Source of the DNA: Streptomyces sp. HUAS ZL42
GTDB taxonomy: Bacteria > Actinomycetota > Actinomycetes > Streptomycetales > Streptomycetaceae
NCBI RefSeq assembly: GCF_040782645.1
Contig: NZ_CP160403.1
Span: 8,343,001-8,407,000, forward strand
DNA: 64,000 nucleotides
Direction of reading: 5' to 3'
Shown here: in pieces, positions 25,451 to 33,050 of the stretch
How the letters are laid out: the number at the start of each line of letters is the position of its first letter
Numbering within the stretch: position 1 is the first letter of the stretch
The notes under the pieces: generated by a model
Databases searched by the model: none
The model's input: only the letters and a program-made list of their open reading frames with translations
What the model was told of the DNA's origin: nothing
Made by a program: the position numbers and the translations under genes

Positions 25451-25983
25451 TCCACCTGCGGCCACACGTCCTTCTTCCACAGCTCGACCGCATGCTCGTC
25501 GCGTTCCAGCGCGCGGCGGGCCGGGCACTGCCAGGACCAGCCGTGCCGGTGCAGCAGCCGCCAGACGGCTGCCGAGGAGCAGTCGATGCCGAACTTCCAG
25601 GCGATCAGCGCTCTGACCCGTGCCAGGGTCCACCGCTGGTCCTCCCAGCCGTGCTCGGCCGGCCCGAGGGCCAACTCCTCCTCCAGCACGGCGAACTGTA
25701 AGTCGGACACCTTGGGAAGTTTGGCCGGTCCCGTGGAGGCGAGGGCGTCCATCCCGCCCTCCTGCCAGGCACGACGCCAGCGCTCCACCGACCGCTCACT
25801 CACCCGCAGATCCCTCGCGATCACCGCGGTTCTCTCACTGCGTGCGAACCGCTCACCGGCCTGGTACCGGATCCGCTCACGAAACTTCCGCCGCTCGGCG
25901 GTCAGCCCACCGCCCTGCGCGTACCGCATACCACCGGCCTACCGCAGGGATCAGCATCCGACAACAGTCCGAAGAGATCAGTA
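24837..25983 (-). mobile_element. IS630-family insertion sequence
   Basis: Terminal inverted repeats of 32 bases including the TA (left 24837-24868, right 25952-25983) match at 27 positions. Both start TACTGAT and include TTGTCGG. The outer TA pairs (24837-24838 and 25982-25983) are the target duplication expected for IS630. The element carries two overlapping transposase frames on the minus strand. It split the Avs-like gene; removing it with one TA rejoins the two halves in frame (…GTP-NADLLG…). Confidence 0.85.
25447..25929 (-). CDS. IS630 transposase, DNA-binding part (orfA)
   Basis: A 160-residue protein with the paired helix-turn-helix region of IS630 transposases: RTAVIARDLRVSERSVERWRRAWQEGGMDAL (residues ~34-64) and a winged region RWTLARVRALIAWKFGIDCSSAAVWRLLHRHGWSWQ (~105-140). 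It ends at WPQVE, four bases into orfB. Together the two frames make a normal-length IS630 transposase. Confidence 0.85.
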   Translation of the reverse strand: MRYAQGGGLTAERRKFRERIRYQAGERFARSERTAVIARDLRVSERSVERWRRAWQEGGMDALASTGPAKLPKVSDLQFAVLEEELALGPAEHGWEDQRWTLARVRALIAWKFGIDCSSAAVWRLLHRHGWSWQCPARRALERDEHAVELWKKDVWPQVE

Positions 25984-27701
25984 ATGCGGATCTGCTCGGA
26001 ACGGCACTCCGGGAACTCGGTTCGCAGCCCGCTGAGTTCCTCCCTGAGGAGTGCTACCACCTGGCGGCCCGACTCGCTCCACGGCTCACCGGCGCACAGG
26101 CGCAGGTCGTCCTGGACGACTACGGGACCATGCTGGCCGCCCTTGCCCCCGACGATTCTGCCGACGGGATGTTCGCCGATCTTCCCGCCAAACCAGCAGA
26201 GGCTGCAGAATGCCTCGCAGGCTATCTGTGGACGGTCCTCGGCGACCCCGAGCACGGCGCGAGGTGGCGGGCGGCGCATTGCGTCCGACTCCTCGCTGAA
26301 CTCGGCTGCAAAGAAGAACTCGACGCGCTGCAGCGCTTCGCGCTGGGCACTCTTGACGTCACCCCGTTCCACGACGCCCGTCTGCCCTTCTACGACCGAC
26401 ACGCCCTCCAATGGCTGCTCTTCGCCCTCGCGCGTGCCGCTCAGAACACGGCAACGCATCAAGGACTCGTCGAATTCGAGCCGTTGCTGCGGAAGGTCCT
26501 CTTCGATGACGGACCGCATGTCGTGATGCAGGAAAGCGCGAAAGCGATCTGCCTCGCCCTGGCCTCTTCTGGCTACGGAAGTCTGACAGCGGACGAACTC
26601 GACATCGTGCGCAGTGTCAACAGCCCGAAGAAGGGCGTGAGTCAGTCATGGGCTGAGCTCAGGGCAAGGGAACTGAATGATACGGATGAGGGCTCCCTCG
26701 CACGTGAGCCGAGCGATTTCCGGTTCGACTGGGACTTCAAGGACCGCTGGTGCAGGCCGCTAGCGGAGGCTTTCGGAGTCTCCAAGGAGACGGTCCTGCG
26801 ACTCGCCGGGCATACCATCACGGCTAACTGGCAGCTCGCCTACCGCGGCGTACATGAGGACGACCCGCGCTACTCGCTGAAGCTGTACAGGGAAGGAAGT
26901 ACCTTCGCTCACCATACGACCTGGCCGGACGCGGACGATCTGGACTTCTATCTCTCCACCCACGCCCTGTGGACTGTCGCCGGGGAGCTGCTGAAGACGC
27001 ATCCTGTGTACCGGGACAGCGAGGCGGACACGGACCTGTTCACCGACTGGCTCGGTGCCTTCCTACTCACGCGCGACGACGGCAGATGGCTCGCCGACCG
27101 CCGGGACCCCTCGCCCCAGAGCATCTTCCGCGGACAGTACGACACACCAAAACCCGACTGGATCTGGCAGTTGAACAGCCAGCACTTCAGTGAGCGTCTC
27201 CTGGCGAGCGACGGATGGGTCACAGTCTGGGAAAGCTCCGACGACAGCAGCTACCAGGCCGCGCAACAAGTCCTGATCCACAGCGCCTTGGTCACTGCCG
27301 AAAAGGGCAGGGCGCTCGCTCTCGCCTTGCAGACAGCGCCTTCATACATGGCGTACCGCATTCCGAACGCCGACGACAGTGACTACCAATTCGATACCCA
27401 AGGCTTCCAGCTGACCGGCTGGATCGTCACCCCGGACGGCTGCGAAGGTCAGGACAACAGAGATCCACTGGCCGCTCGGGTCCGGTACCCGCCGTACCGA
27501 CCCGCTGACAAATTCGTCGGCCTGCTAGGGCTGGAACCGGACGCAGACATGCGCGAATGGACTCGTGCCGACGGCACCGTCCTCCGCAGCGCCGTCTGGA
27601 ACGACACAGCCGAGACCACTTCGGAGCATGTGACAGGAACTAAGGGAGAGCGGCTGAAAATCCGACGTGACGCCCTCCAAGAACTCCTCTCCCTGACCTG
27701 A
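25984..27701 (+). pseudogene. 3' fragment of the Avs-like NTPase gene
   Basis: This frame, without its own start, continues the Avs-like protein after the IS: NADLLGTALRELGSQPAEFLPEECYHLAARLAPRLTG and on for about 571 residues. Helical-repeat character continues (AAHCVRLLAELGCKEELDALQRFALGTLD) and the end is a mixed domain finishing ALQELLSLT. In Avs proteins this C-terminal end recognises the phage trigger, so its separation should disable sensing unless the IS leaves. Joined to 20431-24838 it would give one protein of about 2,041 residues. Base use is like that of the 5' part. Confidence 0.75.
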
Positions 27702-27783
27702 CGCAGCCTGATCGTCGAAGTGATGATCGACCGCACTCACACAGATCACAGCCAGCCCTACTCGTTGAGGTACGACCAAGACG

Positions 27784-28548
27784 ATGACGAATCCCTCCCA
27801 CCGCGCGAACGGTCCTACAAGATTTACCTCCTCGATGACTCCGGAGGATGCGGCGAACTTTGAGCGAACCCTCGAACTGGGCAAAGAAATCGCAGCCAGC
27901 CTCTCGGACCACGACGTTCTGGGCCGGTGGATGGCCCACCACATCGGCGACTTGATCATCCGCGCGGAGACAGCCTCTGATGCGGAAGCTGACAATCTGC
28001 AGCGTGAAACGGCGACCGCTGTGCTCGCCTTGTGGAAACACCGTGCGGCACTTCCCATCAACAGACCGCCGCTGGATACGTTCGCGCCCGTTTTCACCGC
28101 ATTGGCACGACTCGGAGATCCTCAAAATCCATGGGATTTCTACCGGATGTTTCGTCCCGGGAGTGAACCCACCGAGGACGACTTGGCCGGAACGCCCTTG
28201 CTTCGAATCGCGCTGAACCTTGAGGGGACTATCCATCGCGTCGTACGCGAAATCGTCGTAGTCGCGTCACGGGAAGCCGCCAACAGGGAAGCGAAGTGGC
28301 TAAGCCTCTCGGACCATGTCGAAGAGGACGAACAGCGAGCAGCGCGGGACGCCATCCTCGAGTTGGCACGGACCCTAGAGATGTACTCCGATGATGCTGA
28401 CGATCAACCAGCAGTGTCGGAAACGGGGACCTCGAAGTTGATCACGACGCTTCGGCGTGCCGAGACGCAGCTCGCAGAAGCCCGGGAAGCACTTGAGGAG
28501 CGTCTAGCCAGGACGTCGCCCGAGAGTGAGCCTCGCGACTCAGTGTGA
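27784..28548 (+). CDS. Hypothetical protein downstream of the Avs-like gene
   Basis: A 254-residue soluble, mostly helical, acidic protein that I do not recognise. Residues ~20-60 (EDAANFERTLELGKEIAASLSDHDVLGRWMAHHIGDLI) and ~220-245 (LITTLRRAETQLAEAREALEERLA) look like coiled-coil or bundle helices, with a glutamate-rich stretch between. It begins 82 bases after the Avs-like gene in the same direction, with similar base use, so the two were probably an operon. It may be a small partner or regulator of the NTPase. That role is inference from position only. Confidence 0.55.
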   Translation: MTNPSHRANGPTRFTSSMTPEDAANFERTLELGKEIAASLSDHDVLGRWMAHHIGDLIIRAETASDAEADNLQRETATAVLALWKHRAALPINRPPLDTFAPVFTALARLGDPQNPWDFYRMFRPGSEPTEDDLAGTPLLRIALNLEGTIHRVVREIVVVASREAANREAKWLSLSDHVEEDEQRAARDAILELARTLEMYSDDADDQPAVSETGTSKLITTLRRAETQLAEAREALEERLARTSPESEPRDSV

Positions 28549-28789
28549 ATTGGTGCTGCTTGCCGGATCAAGCGCCTGCAGACAGCGATGCCGACCCCGA
28601 CTGCGGCAACGATGGGTCGTGTCCCTCGTCGTGGTGTTGGGAATCAACTGGCGGGCGTGTTCGGGGCGTTGGGTAGCGCAGGCGCGCTTTCAGGGAGTTG
28701 GCGGTAGATCTCGCCCAGCTGCGTTCGGGGAGATGGCGGCGTGGGACGTCGAGAAGGGGACTTTGCAAACTGAGCCGCCCGGAGGTCTG

Positions 28790-29122
28790 AAGGTCGAGCC
28801 GGCCGACTACGCGCTGGGACGGTCCCGGCGCGGACAGCGCCGTGGCCCGCTGCTCGCGCTCGAGCCCGCCGGCGCTCCGCAGGATGCCACCGAGCGGTTA
28901 TGGATCGTGGACGGCACCCTCATTCCCGTCCGCGACCGCATGGTGGGCGGCACCTTCTCACGTAACTACCGATTCTCGGCGAACGTGCAGGTCATCGCGA
29001 ACGCGGACACGAGCCTGGTGGTGGCCGCCGCCCGCCCGGTGCCGGGCACGACTGCGGATGCGAAAGCCTGGCGCTTGTCGGTGCGGCGTTGTGGCTGGAT
29101 ACGGTTCACGAGCGCGTCCTGA
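28790..29122 (+). pseudogene. Transposase fragment (IS5-like DDE)
   Basis: A partial DDE transposase: ERLWIVDGTLIPVRDR (first aspartate), SRNYRFSANVQVIANADTSLVVAAARPVPGTTADAKAWR (second catalytic region), then degenerate to the stop at 29122. Both ends are missing, and I found no inverted repeats. It marks a dead insertion between the Avs-like unit and the PIWI-RE cluster. The stretch 28549-28789 before it looks like decayed IS DNA; 29123-29308 holds the promoter side of the methylase gene. Confidence 0.6.
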
Positions 29123-29308
29123 CGGGATTGAGGCGCGGACCCGAGCGCGGGGCGATGATCGGCCCTGTAGCCGCTGTCCCGCCTCGTTCGTCCTGGCCGA
29201 GAGTACATTGACAGAGTCAACGCGTAGGCTTTGCTTGCCAGTCGTATCGCACATCGGGTGCGTCGTTGCCCGCCCCATCCAGCCACACCATCCTTGAGAC
29301 GAGAGACC

Positions 29309-31312
29309 ATGGAGCAGCAGGACGAAGCGGTCACGCTCAGCCTTGCCGGGATCGCACGGCTCGCTGGAGTCGGTCGTGCCGCCGTGAGTAACTGGAGGCG
29401 ACGGCACAGCGACTTCCCGGATCCTGTTGGCGGTACGGATGCCAGCCCCCTGTTTTCCCTGACGGACGCGGAGTCCTGGCTTCTCCGTCATGGCAAGATC
29501 GATGAGTCCTCCAGCGGCTGGGACCGCCTGTGGCCACGAATCGAGGACCTCGGTGACCGGGATGGGATGGCCAATCTTTTGGCCTCGGCAGGTGAGCGAT
29601 TGGCAATCCCGATGATGGAGCCGCCGCCTGCAGCCCCGGGCCCCGGCGCTGCAGACCTGAGACTTGCGGATGAGGTCGTGCGGCTGGCCCGTCGTCAGTC
29701 ACCCGCGGAAGCCTTCACGGTGCTGCTGGATCGTTGGCACGCCGTCCACGTCCGCCAGTTGACCGTCACCCCCCGTCAACTGGCCGACACCATGGTGGCT
29801 TTGGCTGCCGAGCTGCGTGGCGGCAGTACGCCGGTGCGTCGGGTGCTGGACCCCGCGTGTGGGATGGGCTCGCTGCTGGCTGCGTCAGGTCGGAGATGGT
29901 CGGACGAGGTACCCCCGATTGTGCTCGCAGGGGTCGACAGCGACGCCGCTTTGGCCCGCCTGACCCGGGCCAGGCTGGCCTTGGAGTTCCCGGACTGCGA
30001 GCGCCACGTGCAGTCCGCCGACACACTGCGTGACGCACCCCTGCCGCAAGCCTCCCGCGCTGATGTCGTTCTGAGCTATCCACCGTCCAATGAACGTTCC
30101 TGGGGACACAGCGACTTGGCGACCGATTCTCGCTGGGTGTACGGCGTGCCACCGCGGACCGAGCCGGAGCTGGCCTGGGTGCAGCACTGCCTGTCCGTGC
30201 TAGAGCCCAGGGGTGTCGCCGTGCTGGTCCTGCCGCCCGGTGTCGCTTCGCGCCGGGCCGGACGGCGAATCCGGGCAGGGCTGGTACGTTCCGGAGCCGT
30301 GCGAGCTGTGGTCGCGCTGCCCCCCGGGAGTGCGCCGCCTCACGGGGTGGGGCTCCACTTGTGGCTGCTGGCAACGCCCCGTGAGCGCCCCGGGAACGAG
30401 GTGACCTTCGTTGATGCAGCGGACTGCCGGACGACCGCACTCACCGGCCGTGGCACGGCCGTTGACTGGGACGGTCTGCGTGAGCGCACCGTGGCGGCCC
30501 TGCGCGGCAATGACGTACCAGGCACCACACGGGTGCCGGTCATGGAACTGCTCAGTGACGACACCGATCTGACGCCCTCCCGGCGCACCGTGACTGAGCG
30601 GTCCGTGGGGCCAGTAGAACTGCGCCGTGCCTGGGCCGGCTGGGACAAGGCACTAATGGACGTGGACGACGCCGCCAAGGCCGTTCGCGACCACGAGGTG
30701 GGTGCCGCGGTGCCGGACGACTTCAGCTACATCGTCGTAAGCGACTTGGAACGTTCCGGCGCCCTGAACGTGACGGCCGGAAAGGCCGTCGCCGACGATC
30801 TGATCCAGCAGGGAACGCGGGCCGAGGGCGCCCTGTGCGTTGTCACCCCCTGGGCCGTCCCGGGCGAGGAACCCTGGGTTGCCGAGGCGCAGGCCGCCGG
30901 GCTGGAAGACGAGGGGCAAGGGGTTCTGACGTCCTTCGGTGATGTCGTGGTCGTGACCGCAGCTGGCGGATTCGACGTCTGGGTCGAGTCGGCTGGCCCA
31001 CGCCTGCTCGGTGCCCACACTGTTCGGCTGCGCACCGACCCTGCGCTGCTCGACCCGTTCTTCCTCGCCGCGTGTCTGCGGGCGCCAGGCAACGACCAGC
31101 GGGCAGGAATTCGTGCCTCCGCCACATCCCGGGTCGACGTACGCCGACTGCGCGTCCTGCGCGCGACAATGGCGCAGCAGCGGCGGATTGGGGAGGCTTA
31201 CCGCCAGCTCGTGCGGTTCCGAGAGGCAGTGGCAGATCTGGACAGGACTGGTGAACTGCTCTCCGCCATGTTGTCGGGGCTGCTGGCCCAGGGCAGGCTG
31301 ACGGGGGACTGA
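29309..31312 (+). CDS. N6-adenine DNA methylase-like protein fused to a specificity-type domain
   Basis: A 667-residue protein. Residues ~8-35 form a helix-turn-helix (LAGIARLAGVGRAAVSNWRRRH). A methyltransferase fold follows, with AdoMet motif I RRVLDPACGMGSLL (~178-191). The catalytic motif reads SYPPSNERSWG (~256-266) where this family, as I recall it, has D-P-P-F-N-E-R; the essential acidic/amide and aromatic positions are both replaced. The C-terminal ~150 residues (LLDPFFLAACLRAPG, VRRLRVLRATMAQQRRIGEAYRQL) resemble an HsdS target-recognition half. It may be a DNA-binding subunit or regulator rather than an active methylase. It is convergent with the kinase gene. ATG 29309 follows GAGACGAGAGA. 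Confidence 0.7.
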   Translation: MEQQDEAVTLSLAGIARLAGVGRAAVSNWRRRHSDFPDPVGGTDASPLFSLTDAESWLLRHGKIDESSSGWDRLWPRIEDLGDRDGMANLLASAGERLAIPMMEPPPAAPGPGAADLRLADEVVRLARRQSPAEAFTVLLDRWHAVHVRQLTVTPRQLADTMVALAAELRGGSTPVRRVLDPACGMGSLLAASGRRWSDEVPPIVLAGVDSDAALARLTRARLALEFPDCERHVQSADTLRDAPLPQASRADVVLSYPPSNERSWGHSDLATDSRWVYGVPPRTEPELAWVQHCLSVLEPRGVAVLVLPPGVASRRAGRRIRAGLVRSGAVRAVVALPPGSAPPHGVGLHLWLLATPRERPGNEVTFVDAADCRTTALTGRGTAVDWDGLRERTVAALRGNDVPGTTRVPVMELLSDDTDLTPSRRTVTERSVGPVELRRAWAGWDKALMDVDDAAKAVRDHEVGAAVPDDFSYIVVSDLERSGALNVTAGKAVADDLIQQGTRAEGALCVVTPWAVPGEEPWVAEAQAAGLEDEGQGVLTSFGDVVVVTAAGGFDVWVESAGPRLLGAHTVRLRTDPALLDPFFLAACLRAPGNDQRAGIRASATSRVDVRRLRVLRATMAQQRRIGEAYRQLVRFREAVADLDRTGELLSAMLSGLLAQGRLTGD

Positions 31313-31335
31313 GGGACTGAGGGACTGAGGGACTG
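31305..31335 (+). repeat. 8-bp tandem repeat at the methylase stop codon
   Basis: GGGACTGA is repeated three times plus a partial copy. The first unit contains the TGA stop (31310-31312). It sits in the 44-bp gap between converging methylase and kinase genes. Confidence 0.8.
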
Positions 31336-31356
31336 GGGCTTGGCAGGCACGTGGCT

Positions 31357-32919
31357 TCAGTTTCTGCGAGGTTCGTCAAGTTGGGTGTCGAGGCGGGCCA
31401 GCAGCTTCTGGATTGCGTCGGGCAGCCCCTGAGACAGTTCTCCTTGCTTCGCGTCCAAAGCAAGTTCCTCCACCTCGACGCCTACCTCCCGGCACAATTC
31501 CAGGGTCTGGCGGGACGGCCCCGGCCCCGGCCAATACGCGAGTCCTTCGGTAAGTTCCAGCCAGTCGTCGGCCACCGCCTGGACTGGGCTCCCTTCCGCA
31601 GCCATCACCTGGACCGCTCCGAGCTGCGCCCGGACCCGCAGTTCACCGGTCCCCGTGCCTGCCGGTGCGTCCGCGAGCCGCCTGGCGACGTCCCGGTAAG
31701 TGCGGCCGGCGGCGGCCGTCTCCCCACGCAGCAGCTGAGCACGGGCCACAGTGAGGCGTGCGCCCTGCACTTCGCGGACCGCCCCAGGGAGGCACTGCTC
31801 CGCGCGCACCAGCATTGCGGTCAGCTCGTCGACGGCCGTGCCTGGTTCGCCGCGTTCGACTTCGATCTCGGCCTCGGCGCACAGATTCCGCAGGGCGGAC
31901 CGGGTAGGACCGCCGACGGGGCGACGGTGCACCCGGGGGCGGCGCACGCCGGCGGGCGATGCTGTTGCGGGCGGGGCCGCAGTGGTGTGGGCGGCGCGAT
32001 GGGGCAGCGTCGGGTCAGGATCGAAGCCGGGACGCGGAGCCGGGTCGCCGGGCGAGGGTAGTAGCGGACGCCAGATCTCAAGGGCCAGTTCCAAAGGCGG
32101 CCTGTCGGTAGGTGACTTGGCAAGCATGCGGTCTGTGATGTCTACAATCCCGGACGGCAGGGTGGGGATATCGTCGCTGAGCAGCGGCGGTCGCTCCTCG
32201 CAGTGCAGGCGGGCCAAGTCGTAGTCGGAGTGGCCGGCCTCGAAAACCAGCCGTCCGGTCACCATCTGGAAGGCGATGCAGGCCACACCGTAGAGGTCGG
32301 CCTCCGGGCCCGGGTTACGTTCGCCGCGGTGGATCTCCGGGGCCATGTAGCCGATGGTGCCGGGTGTCCGGCCGTTGGTGTATCGGGTTGCCGTCGGGTC
32401 TTGTGGCAGGGCGATGCCGAAGTCGGTGAGATACACAACGCCGTCGCGCCGGGCCAGCAGAACGTTGGCGGGCTTGACGTCCCGGTGCACTACGCCCGCC
32501 CCATGTACCCGCCCGAGCACCTCCAGCAGCGGAACAACCACACACGCCGCTGCAGAGAGCGTGGGTCTGTTCCGGGTCAGGAAAGCGTGCAGGTCCTCGC
32601 CATCGACGTACTCCGTGACGAGGTACGGGCGCGGCGGTGAGAGATCCGCGTGGACGAAGGCGGGCACGCCTTGGCCACCGAAGCGTCGGTGCATCTCGCA
32701 CTCGCGGTCAAAACGCCTTAACTCATCGGAGGTGGGGGCCCGGTATCCGCGTAGGGCGGCCTCGGAATCTCGCGGCCACAGGAACTTCACTGCGACCGCC
32801 CGCCCGGCGTGGTTGTCGTCGGTCGCCCGGTAAACGACGCCCATGCCGCCCCAAGCGCCTTCCCCGGCACGGCTGAATCTGCCCGCGAGCTTCCTCCCCG
32901 CCGGCCATGGCTCCACCAC
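31357..32919 (-). CDS. Serine/threonine protein kinase with a TTA codon
   Basis: A 520-residue soluble Hanks-type kinase. The domain spans ~20-285: Gly-loop GAWGGMGVVYRA, catalytic lysine VAVK (K45), VVHRDVKPANVLL (HRD 145-147), LTDFGIA (DFG 166-168) and GYMAPE. All catalytic residues are present. A Pro/Ala-rich linker (~295-355) leads to a helical, TPR-like C-terminus (LRNLCAEAEIEVERGEPGTAVDELTAMLVRAEQ). There is no membrane helix. Residue L67 uses a TTA codon (32719-32721), needing the bldA tRNA. It is divergent from the RecB/Cas4-like nuclease and convergent with the methylase. The GTG at 32919 follows GGGAG. Confidence 0.85.
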   Translation of the reverse strand: MVEPWPAGRKLAGRFSRAGEGAWGGMGVVYRATDDNHAGRAVAVKFLWPRDSEAALRGYRAPTSDELRRFDRECEMHRRFGGQGVPAFVHADLSPPRPYLVTEYVDGEDLHAFLTRNRPTLSAAACVVVPLLEVLGRVHGAGVVHRDVKPANVLLARRDGVVYLTDFGIALPQDPTATRYTNGRTPGTIGYMAPEIHRGERNPGPEADLYGVACIAFQMVTGRLVFEAGHSDYDLARLHCEERPPLLSDDIPTLPSGIVDITDRMLAKSPTDRPPLELALEIWRPLLPSPGDPAPRPGFDPDPTLPHRAAHTTAAPPATASPAGVRRPRVHRRPVGGPTRSALRNLCAEAEIEVERGEPGTAVDELTAMLVRAEQCLPGAVREVQGARLTVARAQLLRGETAAAGRTYRDVARRLADAPAGTGTGELRVRAQLGAVQVMAAEGSPVQAVADDWLELTEGLAYWPGPGPSRQTLELCREVGVEVEELALDAKQGELSQGLPDAIQKLLARLDTQLDEPRRN

Positions 32920-33008
32920 GCACGCTCCCTGCTTCTCCTGGCGAACCGTCAGACGCCAAGCTACAGCAGAATATTGCGTGCCTTGACTTTGTTCACAGAC
33001 TTCTGTCA

Positions 33009-33026
33009 CGGTGATGCACCTCACCG
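33009..33026. promoter_or_regulatory. Inverted repeat in the kinase/nuclease promoter region
   Basis: CGGTGA-N6-TCACCG lies in the 131-bp gap between the divergent kinase and RecB/Cas4-like genes, 25 bases before the latter's GTG. A TTGACT hexamer at 32982-32987 could be a -35 element. A regulator bound here could switch the whole downstream operon. Confidence 0.35.
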
Positions 33027-33050
33027 TCGAGACCGCAAGGAGTCCGCACC

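Noticed and set aside
24853..25967. Shorter IS630 boundaries, because cutting here also rejoins a frame (…DFLG-SEEIS…)
   Set aside because: The inverted repeats extend 16 bases further on each side to a TA target duplication, and excision at those limits also restores the frame, as expected for IS630.
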